A DNA stretch of 64,000 nucleotides from Rotaria macrura (lineage: Eukaryota > Rotifera > Eurotatoria > Philodinida > Philodinidae), in the NCBI GenBank assembly GCA_900239685.1, contig OENT01000005.1, forward strand, positions 1 to 64,000, in the 5' to 3' direction. The translations under genes and the position numbers were made by a program. Below are positions 38,511-53,500 of this stretch, piece after piece (positions within the stretch are counted from its first letter, which is position 1; the number at the start of each line of letters is the position of its first letter). The notes under the pieces were generated by a model, which was not told where the DNA came from, searched no databases, and saw only the letters and a program-made list of their open reading frames with translations.

Positions 38511-41500
38511 ATGATGGTAGCAAGTAACGGTTCGACCGTAATAAATGGTAATATTATTAGTGGACATATGATAACATTAAATATTCATGTTCCACATGAT
38601 AATATTCTACAACCGATGCAGTTTGATGTTCAAATGTTAATTGGTGATGTATGTCGTAGTATTCAAGGACATTTACCAATAACAGCTGGTTCCGACCGTA
38701 AGACAAAAATAAATCATTTCATTCTATGTTAATGAAATGTATCAAATAATTTTGATATCTAGAATCGGACTATGGACTTTTTGTAAATGATGTACAACAT
38801 TCATCGAGAAGTTATTGGATGGATACATCGAGAGCATTGACCTATTATCCTTTGAAATCAGGAGTACAATTAAGAAAATTATATTTTGATTAAATTTTTT
38901 TTCAATCGATTTTCTGCTTTTCTCGTAGGACAATGTCGAATATAAAAATAAATATCGTCCATTGAAAATTCGTTTATTAGATCGTACGATAAAAACGATT
39001 CACGTCGATGATTCTTTAATAGTTGCTCAGTTAATGGTTTATATTTGTACTAAATTCGGGATTGCAAATTATGACGAATATTCTCTTGTGTACGATATTG
39101 ATTCTGATGATCGCACTAGTACTAAAACAGCAACGCTTCGTCGAGTAAATATTCTCATTATTCTTGAGGAAAAATAAAATTTTCTCCTTGTTTTATTCAG
39201 GAACGATCTCTTCAACGGACAGATAAAAAAATGGAAGAATTGAAAAAAAAATGTCATACTGATGATGATAGTTAGTTTTCATTTGCTGATGTTCACTTTT
39301 GAAAGCGATAGTTATTATTTTGAAATATTTTAGCTTTGTGGTTGGATCAATCGAAAACACTTCGCCAACAAGATATTGATGAACAGGCAACAGTTGTTTT
39401 ACGTCGAAAATATTTCTTTTCTGATACAAATATTGATCAACGTGATCCTGTACAACTTAATTTACTTTATATACAAGTAGGAAATGCAAATAAAAAACAA
39501 ACATATTTAATTGTGTTTCAATTGTATATTTTCAAGTGTCGTAATGGAATTCTTGATGGAACACATCCAGCTACGTTTGATGAAGCCATTCAGTTCGCTG
39601 GTCTACAATGTCAAATACAATTGGGTGATTATCAAGAATCAAAACACAAACCAAGTATTCTTGAGTAAGAAATCAGTAAAAAAAGAGAAGCTTGCGCTGT
39701 TCTTGTTTTTATTAAAACCTAAAGGTTTCAGAAACATGATATGAATGTCTAAGTTACATATATGTATATATATATATATCCGTATATATCTGTATATCTA
39801 TACTAGTTGTTGTAATAATTGTTCGACGAATGAAAATTATTATCGATCAGATTTGCGGTAAATGAAAATCAATGAATATCTTGCGGCTGAAATAAAATTA
39901 CCAAAAAAGCTTTTCATCTTTGCTTTCATTGCATGAATTTGTTTTTGACGCATACAATTTTTAAAATACTATCGAACAACTTTATTATTTATTAAGATTT
40001 AGTAACAATCATGAACTTGAGTTTTTAATTTTGAAATTTGCACTTCATCGAGTCATAGTTTCTAACCAATGTTTTCATAGGAGTCAGATTGTCTACCCGA
40101 AGAATTCAAATGGTTTCTTTTTGTGCTTTTTTTATTCGCTGACTAGTGCATCGTAAGCATTTGTTTGGCAGTGGGAGTGAGCCAGGTCTAGCGTTCCTAC
40201 ATTCGAATGAATTCGATTAGTTTTATCAAAATAGTTATATCAGTGTCTATGTATGATCCAGGCTTGGACATGGCAAATGGTGTCAAATTTTTTTATGCTT
40301 TGAGTTTTCTTTAAAAACCAATGATAAACTTGACAATAAGTTATTCTGTATTGTTTTAGTGTTCGAGAGTTTTTACCAAAAGAATATACAAAAACAAAAA
40401 GCATCGAAAAGAGAATATTTCAAGTAAGTTAATGAATAGAACATTTTATTTTTCATACATTTTATTTTCTGCCTAAGGAACATAAAAAATATCATGGTTT
40501 ATCAGATCTTGATGCAAAATTAAAATATGCACAACTATGTCGATCATTACGAACGTATGGTGTAACGTTTTTCCTTGTTAAAGTAAAGAGTTTTAAGCAA
40601 ATATTTTATTTTTTAATTTGCATTTGTCTATTTTCATTAGGAAAAAATGTCTGGCAAAAATAAACTTGTTCCACGTCTACTAGGCGTTACCAAAGAGTCT
40701 ATTGTTCGAGTTGATGAACGTACGAAAGATGTACGTTCTTTCAAAGAAAATGAAAAAAAAAACGAAACTTTTATTATTTGTCATTATGTTCTCTATGTTT
40801 TTTTGTTAAGTTTCTTGAAGTATGGCCTTTAACACATGTTAAACGATGGACAGCATCGCCAAATACATTTACACTTGTAAATAAAGTTAATGCTCTATAA
40901 ATCTTCATTATCTGTGTTTTTTTTTTCGCTGGTAGGATTTCGGGGATTATGCAACTGCTTATTATTCAGTTCAAACTCATGAAGGTCAACAAATATCTCA
41001 ATTAATCGCTGGATATATTGATATTATTTTGAAAAAGGTTTTTCTATAAATAAGCTTTGAAGAAGATAAGAAGAAGAATTACATTTTGTTTATTTTTCTT
41101 TGTCTCTGTAGAGAAAAGATCGAGAATTTGCTATTCGAGATGGTATGGCCGATGAAGAAGCAACTATGATCGAAGACATTATTGCACCTGGAAAGTAAGA
41201 TATCCTTGGATAACTCAATAATTATGACAAGATGATATGAAAAAAAAAACTTTTCTCTTTTACTTAGAGTAACTATTATTCAACCGAATTGTCCTTCGTT
41301 TGGTTATGCCCATCAACAAAATGTTTATTCACCACCGTTAGTCCGTGGAACATATTCCGGTATATAATTACTCTCGTATTGAAAGAAAGAATCTATTTTT
41401 CTATGTGTCGTACTGACTTTTATTTGATGTATTCAGGCAAAGAATATCTACGGAGACAAGAGTTGTGCTATGTAGCAGATCATAAAAATAACAAAACATT

Positions 41501-44500
41501 AATATCATGCTGAGAGCAATAAGAATGATAGAGTGAAATATATTTTTACATTATTAAATAGCAGTATCGATTCGGCTAGAATTACTATAGTTACAGTCTT
41601 CAGTAGATATGTAACGATACAAAAGATTCGGGGTGCTCACATCATCACATCCTGATATGATGAACAAGTATTAAAAAAATATTAAAAATTATGTTTCGAT
41701 TGAAAGCAAAATGTAAATAGATAGATCATTCTCATTAAGGATTGTCATTGAAAAGCAAGATAAATAGGAGCATTGTAATTAGAAAAATCTATACTATGGT
41801 TAAAGAAAAAGATTGAGTCAGCAAAGAATAAGAATACGATTACTAATGACATAAAAGGATAGCGAAATATTTGTTAGCACAAAGAAGCCTCTCAACTAAT
41901 CTACCTTCATATTTACTGCTATAATCAATCGAAGAATAATACTTCAGCCAATCTCTAGGAGCGACCTCTTGTTAGTAATCATTTTCCAATCTACTTTCTG
42001 GATTTCATTTTTTCTTTCTGCTTTTTCTATGGATTATACGCCTGGATACGTCATATTTTACAGAGTTCTATCAAGACGTGAGTACGGTTACATAAAAATG
42101 GACATTATCAATTTTCCATTTAGTTATGTTTCTGTACTCTCAAAGTATTTTTACTCATAAAATTGTTTGAACATAGATGTATATAAAAATATGGGCCATA
42201 TTGCGAATTATTGATTTGCCCTCACGTGATAGTTGTTTCAAGGTTATGATGGCGCTATGTATATAATATCATCTTATCCATTTTAGAATTATTAACGAAT
42301 CATTTTCAAATGATGAGCAAGTAAATCTAGTAACAATAACAGAATCTATAATCTGAACAGTTCAATTTTCTCTACCATTGAGACGAGTGAAATAGCGAGC
42401 ACAAACTATAATCTTAAAAATCATGTTGTTACTGTAAATTTTAGTCGAAGATAAAAATCTTTCAATGCATACAGTTCGATAGAGTCATACTATATCTAGA
42501 TTTTTTCTTGAAGAAAAATAGTCGATTTTAAAAATTACTTCGAAACAAATATTATATTCAATAATTATAGACAGCTATGTTAGATACTTAATTTCATTTC
42601 ATTCATTCATTTATTTTATTTGTATTCCACTAAAATCATGCATATAGTGTCCCTCACTAGGAAACTGGAAAAATACCCAGACTTTTGTGGGTATTTTATG
42701 AGAAGAAAAAACAAGTATTTGTATAAGACACATTGTTAAGAAGAAAAAAAGAAAAAAATCAAATCAATTTCTCATCGAATTTGAAAGCGTATGCCTTATT
42801 TTAAGATGGTACAATTCATTCTCAATATCAACATTTCGGACCAGAATATTATCCAAATCAACCATATCCACTTTATCCTGAACATGAACAAGACGAATAT
42901 TTTACTTCACAAATACATGTAAAATAAAGAAAAAACATCGATTTTAATCTTTCTACATGTACTGAACTTTTAACTTTATATAGGAGCAACCACCATTATC
43001 ATCGATTTTACATGCTGGTACAGGTGGTACAGTATTATTTTCATCAATTGAAAATGCTCGTAATACTGTTAATACTGCTCAATCTCAATTAGCACATGAT
43101 TTACAAATGGAATACGTTCAACCTTCATCATCATCTTTGATGGTCTGTTAGATTAATAAGTTGTTCTTTTTTCATATCTATTTTTCTTTCGTCTCTATCC
43201 AGGATGCTCAACAAGAATATTCAATAGAAAATCGTCTTGATGTTAGTCATCAACTATTAACAAGTGTATTATCGGCCATAAATGCTTCGACAGCACAAAT
43301 AGTTATATTAACATCTGATTTAAGCAATAATCAACAATTAAATCGTCGAAATTCTGATTTTAATCATTCACTTGGTGCAGCTATATCAACAATAACTAAT
43401 AACTTGAATGAGTTTTGTAAAGAAATGGATGTTTATACAAATTTAACCAATGATAAAACAAATTTAATGGAACAAACAAATCGTTTATGTTCAGCATTCA
43501 ATGATTTATTAACACATATTGAAGCCTTGTCGGACAATCATTCTGATCCATCAATAAGACAAAATATACTGTTAACGGCTAGTCGTCTTGGAGAGATAAG
43601 TCAAGATCTTGTTCGACGTCTATCCAGTGAAATAACGATGAACTATTTCGATTCTTCAATTGAATATCAAGAAAAATTACTAACACTAGCAAAAGCAGTT
43701 GCAAATACAACAGCAGCCTATGTCCTTAAAGCAAAAGATATTGTAACTAATGTACAAGAACAAAATACTATCAATAATATTATTTCAACCGCAACACAAT
43801 GTGCTTTAGCTACATCACAATTAGTTGCTTGTACAAAAGTAAGATGTCTGATGCGAAAAAGAGAAAACAAGAGGAAAGACATAATAGAAAGAACAGAGAA
43901 GTCATTTTTAAAACGTACAAAAACATATGATGTATTTAGGTTGTTGCTGCAACGATATCAAGTCCCTTATGTCAAGAACAATTGATTGAATCTGCTCGTA
44001 GTGTAACACGTTCGATTGAAGGTGTTCTGCAGTCTTGTACAGCATCGACCATCAATGATGAGTTATATTCGAAATTAAGTGAAGCTGGAGCAATAGTTCG
44101 TAGAAGTCTCAATGAATTTTTACTTCATATTAAATTAGTGACCGATAGTACAGCAGCTAATATCGATACCATATATCCTACGACAATAACTGATGCAAAA
44201 AATATTGAAACAGATAAACAAACAAGTAAAACAACAACGACAACAACAATGATTACGCGACGAATCATCGCGGATGAGGAAATCGAAGAAGAAGATGAAG
44301 ACCAAGATGAAGAAATTTTCGATATTGTTAAAAATCATGATCAATCAATTGAGCAAATTTTAACCACAAGTGATCGATTGTTTTCCTCGGTTGGTGATGC
44401 TGCTGAGATGGTTAAACAAGCAAAAATTCTAGCACAAGCCACAGCACAACTTGTTTCGTCATTACGACAACAAGCAGAATTAGCTGGTGACGATACAAAT

Positions 44501-47500
44501 CAACAAAAAAAATTATTATCAGCTGCAAAAATGCTTGCCGATGCAACAGCTAAAATGGTTGAATCAGCTAAAGGTTGCGCAACGAAACCGAATGATACAC
44601 AACTGCAATATCAATTGAAGAAAGCTGCTGAAGAACTTCGGTAAAGATAAAACGAAACATGTTTAGCAACCTATCGAAAAAGATATTGCTCTCCGTTGTT
44701 TTCAATGCTGAGAGAAACTTGAATTAGTGATTTTGCATAGAATGTTCGATTTCATAAGAATTAGAGAAGGAGTGCTATGTCACACACCAGCAGTTAGGGT
44801 AGATTTTTCAACGTATAATGTATTAATCATGTTACTACTTTATTGAATGAGGAGTTGTCTTCACAAAGGAATTTCATCATATTGAGATTTATCGAAGGGG
44901 GAAACATCAAATTTAGTCATAGATTCTGATTTTCTTCAAATTTTGTTGTACTCATAATTATTTTGTAGTATTTTTCGTGGGTTCGTGTTAAATGCAACAT
45001 TTTTAAATCTACTACTGAGTTTCATGGAATCATTTTCCGGAAATCTCATTTTCATGTTTTTTCGTTTTACAAATTTGGGAATTTTATATGTTTGCGATGG
45101 AGTTTTCTAAATTCTTTCCTTACTCCTAACTACTCATTGATGCTCTTCTTAAATTCGAGCAGTGAAAATTGACAAATTGTCATTTGATAATTTTGCCTAG
45201 TATTTTTCGTCGCAAAATTTTAAGTTGACTGGGTATTCAATTTTATAAAATTTCGTGTTTTAACCGATGAGCTTCGCTAAGTTTTTCTTTTACTCCTTGG
45301 TACTCCTTCAGATCTTCGGTTCGTTGATATTCGCCCTAGAACTTTCTAAGTTTGCATTAATCAAGAAATTAAAAAAAACTCGAAAGCATGCTGTTCCCTC
45401 CTTAAATTGATTCATTTCATAATATTGATCCTTTGACTAGCGTATATATTATATTCATCTATCACTGATCATAATCAATATTGACTAACTATCATATTGA
45501 TTCTGATTCATTCTCATGTAAAACATAGCCTTTCATATTCTACAGAGCTAAAATACTCAAGCTCGTTGAAAATTACTATTAGCATGATTTCAACAGGACT
45601 ATCAGTTTAAATAGAAGTGAACGTTTTCCAAAATCAGTTCCCATGCGTATGGTTATGTTTTGTATAATATTCTGAATGCTGTTAATATCTTACGGATTAT
45701 CGGTTGCTGTTTTCGTAATGAATCTTTGTGAGATGAATCATAAATTTACGACAACATTATATGATGATAAATATGGGTAAAAAATTTCGTGAAGTAAATC
45801 TTTCTCGATTAAATTTAAATGCACCTACTTTCAACGTTGTTTGGTAACTGTTAAAGATACTCTCGCCTCGCTGTTTCCTTTCACCGTTGGATTTCTCAAG
45901 TAGTAGTAATACTACTGATAAAAATAGGCGAAAATATTTATCAATGCGACACTTAACATATACCTTTGCTGATTAAATGCAACAGTGATCTTCTCTGCAT
46001 TCGCAACACGTAGGTATAATTTTGGCGGAAAAATAAGAAAAGACGAAATAAAATGAGTTCCACGAAAATTTCCTTCGTGACATACGAAAATTCTGGTGAA
46101 AATGTTAAACTTAGATTTTGCCAGAAAAACACTCGAAAAAGAACTTTTTTAAAATTAACATATTTTCAAAAAGACATCATTTCATGGTTACAACGAACTA
46201 ATTTTTTCAATTATTCGTTTGCTACGATGTGTAGCTTCATCAAAATATAATCATACTTGCACTTTTCTAACTTACAAATAATAAATTATGTAATTTCACA
46301 AAAACGAAAATTTTGTTTCGTATCAGTTAATAGAAAACAAACTCGTGATTTCTATTGTAGGAAATATATATGTATATATTTGAATTGAAATGAATACATA
46401 TTTTTTATCATGCCTGTTTGTCTAGGTCAGCTACAAACATTGCAACAAGTAATAGTATAAAACGGAAGGTTCTTAAGCGTGTTGAACAATGTGCTAAACA
46501 TTGTGCATCATGTGCTACACAATGTATTGCTGCAACATCTGGTGCGGCAATGACAAATAAAAATCAACAATCACATCAACAACTTGTTGAACAATGTAAA
46601 CTTGTTGCTGATCTTATACCGAAAGTTGTTCAAGGTATTCGTGGTTGTATGGTTAAACCTGATTCATTGTCATCACAAGCTAATCTTTTGAATGCCTGTG
46701 AAGATTTTCATGGTCCCGCTACACGTTTAGCTAGTTTAGCCAAAGCATCGGTACCAACTGTTCATGATCAATCACAAGCACTTCATTTAAATAATAGTTC
46801 AAAACAATTAACACAAGCATTGATTGATCTTCGTGCTTGTCTTACACGAGTAAGACAAAATACAAGCATTCTTTATTAGAGAAAATACCTAACAAATTTT
46901 GTTTCCTTAGGCTCAAGAATTATGTGGTTCGATACCACTCGATATTGAATCAATCGTAGAATCAATGGAAATACTTGATAGAGAGTTACAAGAAATACGA
47001 CGACAGGCAAAAGATGGACAGTTAAAAGCTAAATCTGATGAAACTGTAAGTTATTAATTGCATTTTTAACTTCCGAAAATTCAATTAGAACTAAAACAAT
47101 TGTCATTTCATTCGTTAATCTTGTTTTAAATATACTTCATACTGTAGCCGTATGCAAGTCTGCCAATGATTAAAAAGCTTAAATAATACAAATTAACAAA
47201 TAATAGAGATTATTATATCATGGATCAAAGAATTTACAATGCATAAACTGTTTTTCTTTCATGTAGTTTGAATAGAGTATTTCGAAAATTGTGCTGATTT
47301 TGACTGGATGTCAATCTATGAATCTTAATTATCTTATGAATAAATTAAAATTCATATATGTATATGATGTCAACGAAAAGCCATTTCAAAAAAGACTCCA
47401 ATTGAATATTGAATCATTTTATTGCTTACATTTGAGTTCGTGACCTATTACATAATCTATTGAGTATCATGAAGTTTAGTTTCACTGAGATTCTATTCTC

Positions 47501-50500
47501 GTCTGTATGAAAATTTCATGTTGATTTTCAATGATGTAGTCGAAAGATTCAACTTTAGATATTCTATATGTATTAAAAAAATGATGTGTCTATCCTATGG
47601 TTGTTAACTTTCTTTTCTTCAAATAGGTTGATATATCGTCAGCTCAATTATGCACCGTTTGTAAACAAGTTAATACAATTATATCTCAACTTCTCAGTGC
47701 TGTTACTCAAGTACGCTCTTATGTGCCTCATTCATTTGTTACTTATTTTATCTTCTGTATTTGTATCTAGAATGACGAAAAAACTCTTGAAACTTGTACT
47801 CGTGAAATTCTTCACATACTTCGTAAATTAACAAATTCAACACGTGGCATAGCAGCCACATCAAAGGATGCTCAAATTCAAGAATCAATCATTGAACATT
47901 CTCATGAAGTTCTTGAACGTTCAACTCGTCTCGTTCGTGAAGCTAAAAAGGCTATGCATACGCCACATGATCTTGAAATACAAAATAAACTTGCAGAATT
48001 AGCACGTGAAGTAACATCGGCATTAAATGCATGCATCTCAAGTATGCCATCACAACGCTATCTTGACGACGCTATTAAGCAAATGTCAGAATACATCTAT
48101 GTATTAGCTGGCCCATTCGATAGAAGTAAAGTTCAATCAACGACTAATATTGAAGTTAAACAAAACGATATGACAAATGCTGCAGCTAATCTTAATCAAG
48201 CAACAACAGATTTAGTTATTAGTACACGCAGCGGTTCAACACATGATCTAGGTAAAACATCAACACGTTTTACACGGGCATTTGGTGATTTTATACATAA
48301 TGGTATTGAATTGGCTAATCATCAACAAGAAGATGATAAACGTACACGTTTGATAACATCATTAAAAACGGTACATACATCATCGAATCAATTGTTAGAA
48401 AAGGCTAAAACAATTATTATTGAACCAACACTAACAAATGAAACAAATCAACAATTAACTAATGCTGCACGTGTAGTTACCGATAGTATTAATGATGTTG
48501 TAACTGTATGTTTAACATCGGAAACATCTATGGGTCGTCTTGAATGTGAGAATGCCATACGTGAAATGGAAACATCAAAATCATTTTTACAGCAATCAGT
48601 TTTACAACCATGTAATAATTATACATACTATGAAGCATTAGATCATGTTATTGATAATTCGAAACGATTAGGAGAGGCTATGACACATATAGCTAGTGCA
48701 TCAAAAAATACCAACCATCAACTATTTACACAAGCCGTGCAAGATGCATCGAAAGCTGTTTGCTGTTTAGCTGAATCGACAGCTCAAGTAGATTTCTTTG
48801 GTTTTTTTTCAAATGACTTCTAAATTTTCGTTTTTCGAATTTTTACGTCTTTTTTTCTCATAGGCAAGTTATCTCATAGGAATTTCAGAAGCAACGTCAA
48901 CAAAAGGTACTGCAGCTGTTGTTGATCAACCGCTTTTTACACGTTCAGTTACAATCATACGACATGCTTGTGCAGATTTATCGAATACAAATATCGATCG
49001 AAAAGAGGTAAATGATTTGATAAATTATTCATTTTCATGAAGTAGAATACGATGAAATGTTACAGGTAGAGACCTGCGCAGTCAATTTTTTTATTCCGAA
49101 ACCCGACTCCGACTCCGAAAAATTTTTCAGTCACTACTCCGATTCCGAAAAAACTTCATTTCACTGACTCCAACCCCGACTCCGACTCCGAAAAATATTT
49201 TTTTCCAACTCCAACTCCAACTCCGAAAAACTCAAAAAAATTATTATTGAAAATGGATGACCTCTCGTGTATTTTATTGCTTATTTTTGAATACATCAAA
49301 CTAGATAAACAAATGCGTGAATGAAAATCAAAGAAAAATCAAAGTAATTTTGAGTTTTGCATTTATGGTACTCTGAAAAATAAAAAATGACTAATAGGTG
49401 TTTGAGAAAAAACGAATTTTAAAAGGTGATAGATGAAAATAATGAATCTGGGAAAATCGTAAAAAAGAGAAGCACTTTAATTCTACTCAAATGCAGCAAT
49501 ATTTTCATGTAATTCTCGTCAGTGATTCGCAGAGTGTATTTCTTCAAAAATAGCATTGTTTTCCTTGGTCGATCATTCGAATCTTATACTGTCAAAATGG
49601 TTCATTTATTCTTTTTTGTCCTGAAGTGGAATCTCACTATATTACCAAGCGTTGTATTTTATCTTTTTTCTTCTTAACATGAAAAATGAGGATCTTGTTG
49701 TGTGAAATAGCGAAAATCTATCACACAATTATAATTTTTCGGGGTTAATCGGACTCCAATCAACCCCGACAATAAAATTGACTCCAACTCCGGTTCCGAA
49801 AAATTTGATTCCACTAACTCCAACTCCGACCCCGACTCCAAAAATTTTCGTTTTTTAACTCCGACGGAGTCGGAGTCGGAGTTCAGGGGCCCCTGCAGGT
49901 CTCTAGTTACAGGAGAAAAAAAAATTAAATTAGAAATTTCCGAGCAACCGTTTTTGCTCAAATATGGGGGTGTATCACTCAAATTTCGAGCTATAGCTAT
50001 TGTTTATACTCAAGAATAAGATGATGGTAGAGTAATATGAAATTCAATCTACGAATAATTCTATTTATCGATAGGGTTACCTTGAAAATTCTTGATGAAA
50101 AGAATAACTTCAAGTCTCAAAGAGCAGATAATCAATGTTAACGTTTTTTTTTGTTTATTTGATCTTGAATATGTCAATAATGCATTATTCTTCTAAATTG
50201 AAACCATCAGGAACATACTGCTGACAAATAGATATGTTTACAAAACATATCTCAGGTTAACATAACGGCATTTTGTTTTCTAGCATTTACCTAGCTTGAC
50301 AATCACTTGTCAACACATCACAGGTAACTGGGAAACAAAATTCAAAGAAATTTTTCATTGGTGAATCCTTTTCATATTCCATGGGATTCTATGATAAATG
50401 ATGACTCATTGTTGAACAGTGAATCATAAGTCCACATCATTCATAACAAGAGCACACACAAACTTTTTAAACCCCACAATCTTTTTTCCCACATCTTATA

Positions 50501-53500
50501 TTATTTCGTCATACATATGAATAATTCTAAATCATAATGATGGTTGTTTTTTTTTTCATCACCATGTTGGATAGATTTTAACATTGGCCACGAAAATTGC
50601 AAAAAATACATCAATTCTATGCAATGCAGCTCGTGACGCATCATCAAATACCACGCATCCTATTGCTCGTCGACGCTTTGTTGAATCAGCAAAAGATGTT
50701 GCTAATGCTACAGCTGAACTTGTTCGAACAATAAAAGTTTGTCGTTTTTTGTTTCTTGAACTATAAAGAATTCTCATCTCATATTTATGTATACGATTTA
50801 CAGGTATTAGATACTTCGTATACAACAGAAAATCATCGTCAATGTATTGAAACAAGTCGTCCATTACTTCAATCTATTGATGAACTTTATACGTATGCAA
50901 TGTCAAAAGAATTTGCTTCCGTCCCAGCATCAATGAGTACAACGGTATGAATTTTTTAGAATTAGCATTTCTTCATACATACTGAATTAAATACTTGATT
51001 TTATTTTGCTATTTAATAGGGACGTCAATTACAAGAGCCTGTTCTATCGGCTGCTCGAAACGTTGTTGATGGAGCATGTCGTATTGTTGATTGTTCAAAA
51101 AATCTAATTGTCAATTCAAAAGAACCAGCACAATGGCAACAACTTGCAACACATACAAAGAGTGTATCGGAATCAATTAAACGATTGGCAACATCAGTCA
51201 AGTATGTAGAAATCTATGTTTGTGTTATTTTATGTAGACAAGATTTATTTTATTTTAAACAGAGAAATGGCACCGGGACAGCGTGAGTGTGAACGAGCTC
51301 TACAAGAACTTCGAACATTATTTCAAGAAGTTGATAAAGCTATGACAAATATTGAATCCTTACGTAAAACTGATAAATCTCTTCAGGTAGATACCATCTT
51401 AGATTTTTTTCATCCCAATTCGAGACTAATATTCCTATGCGGAGAATACAAAAACGATTCATTTCTCTTTTATTTACAGTTTCATCAAGAACAGATATCA
51501 TCTAGTTCTCATTTTATAACAGAGTTAATTCTTGATATTCGTCAATCATCAAAACGTGAAGCGGAACGTATTGGTTCGTATGTTACACAATTTGTAACGT
51601 ATATTGAACCATTTGTTCAACATACGATTGATTATGTATCATGTATGACACATACACGCGAAAAATGTCTTCTATTGGAACAAGTGAAATCCATAGTTGA
51701 AACAAGTTTACAATTAATCACAGGCACAAAAGAATCAGGTGGCAATATAAAAAATGTGCAATGGCATAGAGTTGTTGACGAGAATAGTGATTTGTTAACA
51801 AAATCAATACATAAACTAGTTCATACGCTCGAAGATCAATCATCATCCATTGGTATAATGAGTGGTCTAAGTGAAAATATACGTACATTAATATCAACAT
51901 TAGATACAACTATGTTAACAAATCAAGGTCACTTTGCTGATTATCAAACATGTATGGTAGAAATCTTACGACAAATGGCACGAACAACACAGGAAATCTT
52001 AACACAAACAAATGATACTGATAATATTCGTCATTTAGTCAATCAATTAACACGTGAATATAATGAATTAATAAATGCAACGTATGGTGCTATTGGTACA
52101 ACAACGACCAATGATTTAGCAACACGGATTAAAAGTGTTGTAGCCGATTTAGGTTTCGCATGTATAGAATTAATTGAAAAATTAGGTTTATATCAACAAA
52201 ATAATCATGATCAAAATTTAAAATGTAATATAGAGAATTTATGTCAAAAAGTTATTGAAAAAGTAACATGATTTGGTTTTATTTTTGACTTTTTAATTAC
52301 TTCCTTTTGGTTTCATTAATCATAGATTTCATATGTTTTGGCTGCTTTACAAGCGAGTGCACGTGGAACACAAGCATGTATCAATGCTGCAAGTACCGTT
52401 AGCGGAATCATTGCTGATCTAGTAAGAGTTCTTCACTTTAATGTGCTATCGTCCCAATGACGTATTTCTAATGTTTAATTAAAAAAATGAATAGGATACA
52501 ACGATTTTATTTGCTACAGCCGGTACATTAAATTCTGAACAGGATGGTGAAACGTTTGCTGATCACCGTGAAGCTATTTTAAAAACAGCCAAAGCACTTG
52601 TTGAAGATACGAAAACATTAGTAGCTGGTGCAGCATCATCACAGGAACAACTAGCATCAGCAGCTCAGGCAGCCGTACGAACAATAACGAAAGTAATATG
52701 AAATTTAGTTAATTGAAACAAAAATTGAAAAACTGCTATAGATTTGTCCGAAAATAGGACGTGTTTTTCCAGAGCTTAATAATGAGCCTTATTCTTTGAT
52801 GATGTTAAAGTATTGAGATTTTCATTTTAGCCGACTGAATATACTCCGTTTAGTGATTCGATTCGTTTATTATGCAGTATCGACTGAAAATAAACATATC
52901 GGAAATTTCAGTTTCTACAAATGAATTAATTTTGCAAAATCATAGACTTGAGTTCTTATTCCTATTTCTAGTAAACACTCTCAAGTTGGTCACTCTCGAA
53001 ACCCTATTTCAATGAGTTGAGTCTTTTCTACGTATTCGTTTGTTTTTGTTCCACTGACGATTATTACTATGTAGTTCTCAACCCATTCATTCGAAGAAGA
53101 AAAACGTCTTTCATAATATAGAAAGGAAAAAGTATTAAGTAAATAAATTTAAAAAATAACAACAAAAGCAACATGAGTTTACTTATTGGATATTGAAGTC
53201 ACCAATCCATAATTGTACTGACTAGGGAAAAGAAGCAGATCTATATGAAAATTTATTTTTGTTTCAGCTCGCTGAAGTTGTGAAATTAGGTGCTGCATCA
53301 TTAGGTGCTGACGATGGGGAAGCTCAGGTTATGCTTATCAACAGTGTTAAAGACGTCGCATTAGCATTAAATAATTTAATAAATGTTACGAAATCTGCTA
53401 GCGGTAAAAGTATCGACGATCCCGAAATGCAAAAATTAAAAGAAAGTGCGAAAGTTATGGTTACCAATGTTACATCACTATTACGCACAGTTAAATCCGT

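Noticed and set aside
39740..39800. TA-rich alternation in the talin intron
   Set aside because: Simple (TA)n/(TG)n microsatellite like those near 30300, 34690 and 57750; no further structure.
49674..49982. Ser/Glu-rich minus-strand open frame
   Set aside because: It is a translation of the ACTCCG repeat array of the transposon, with no independent evidence of coding.
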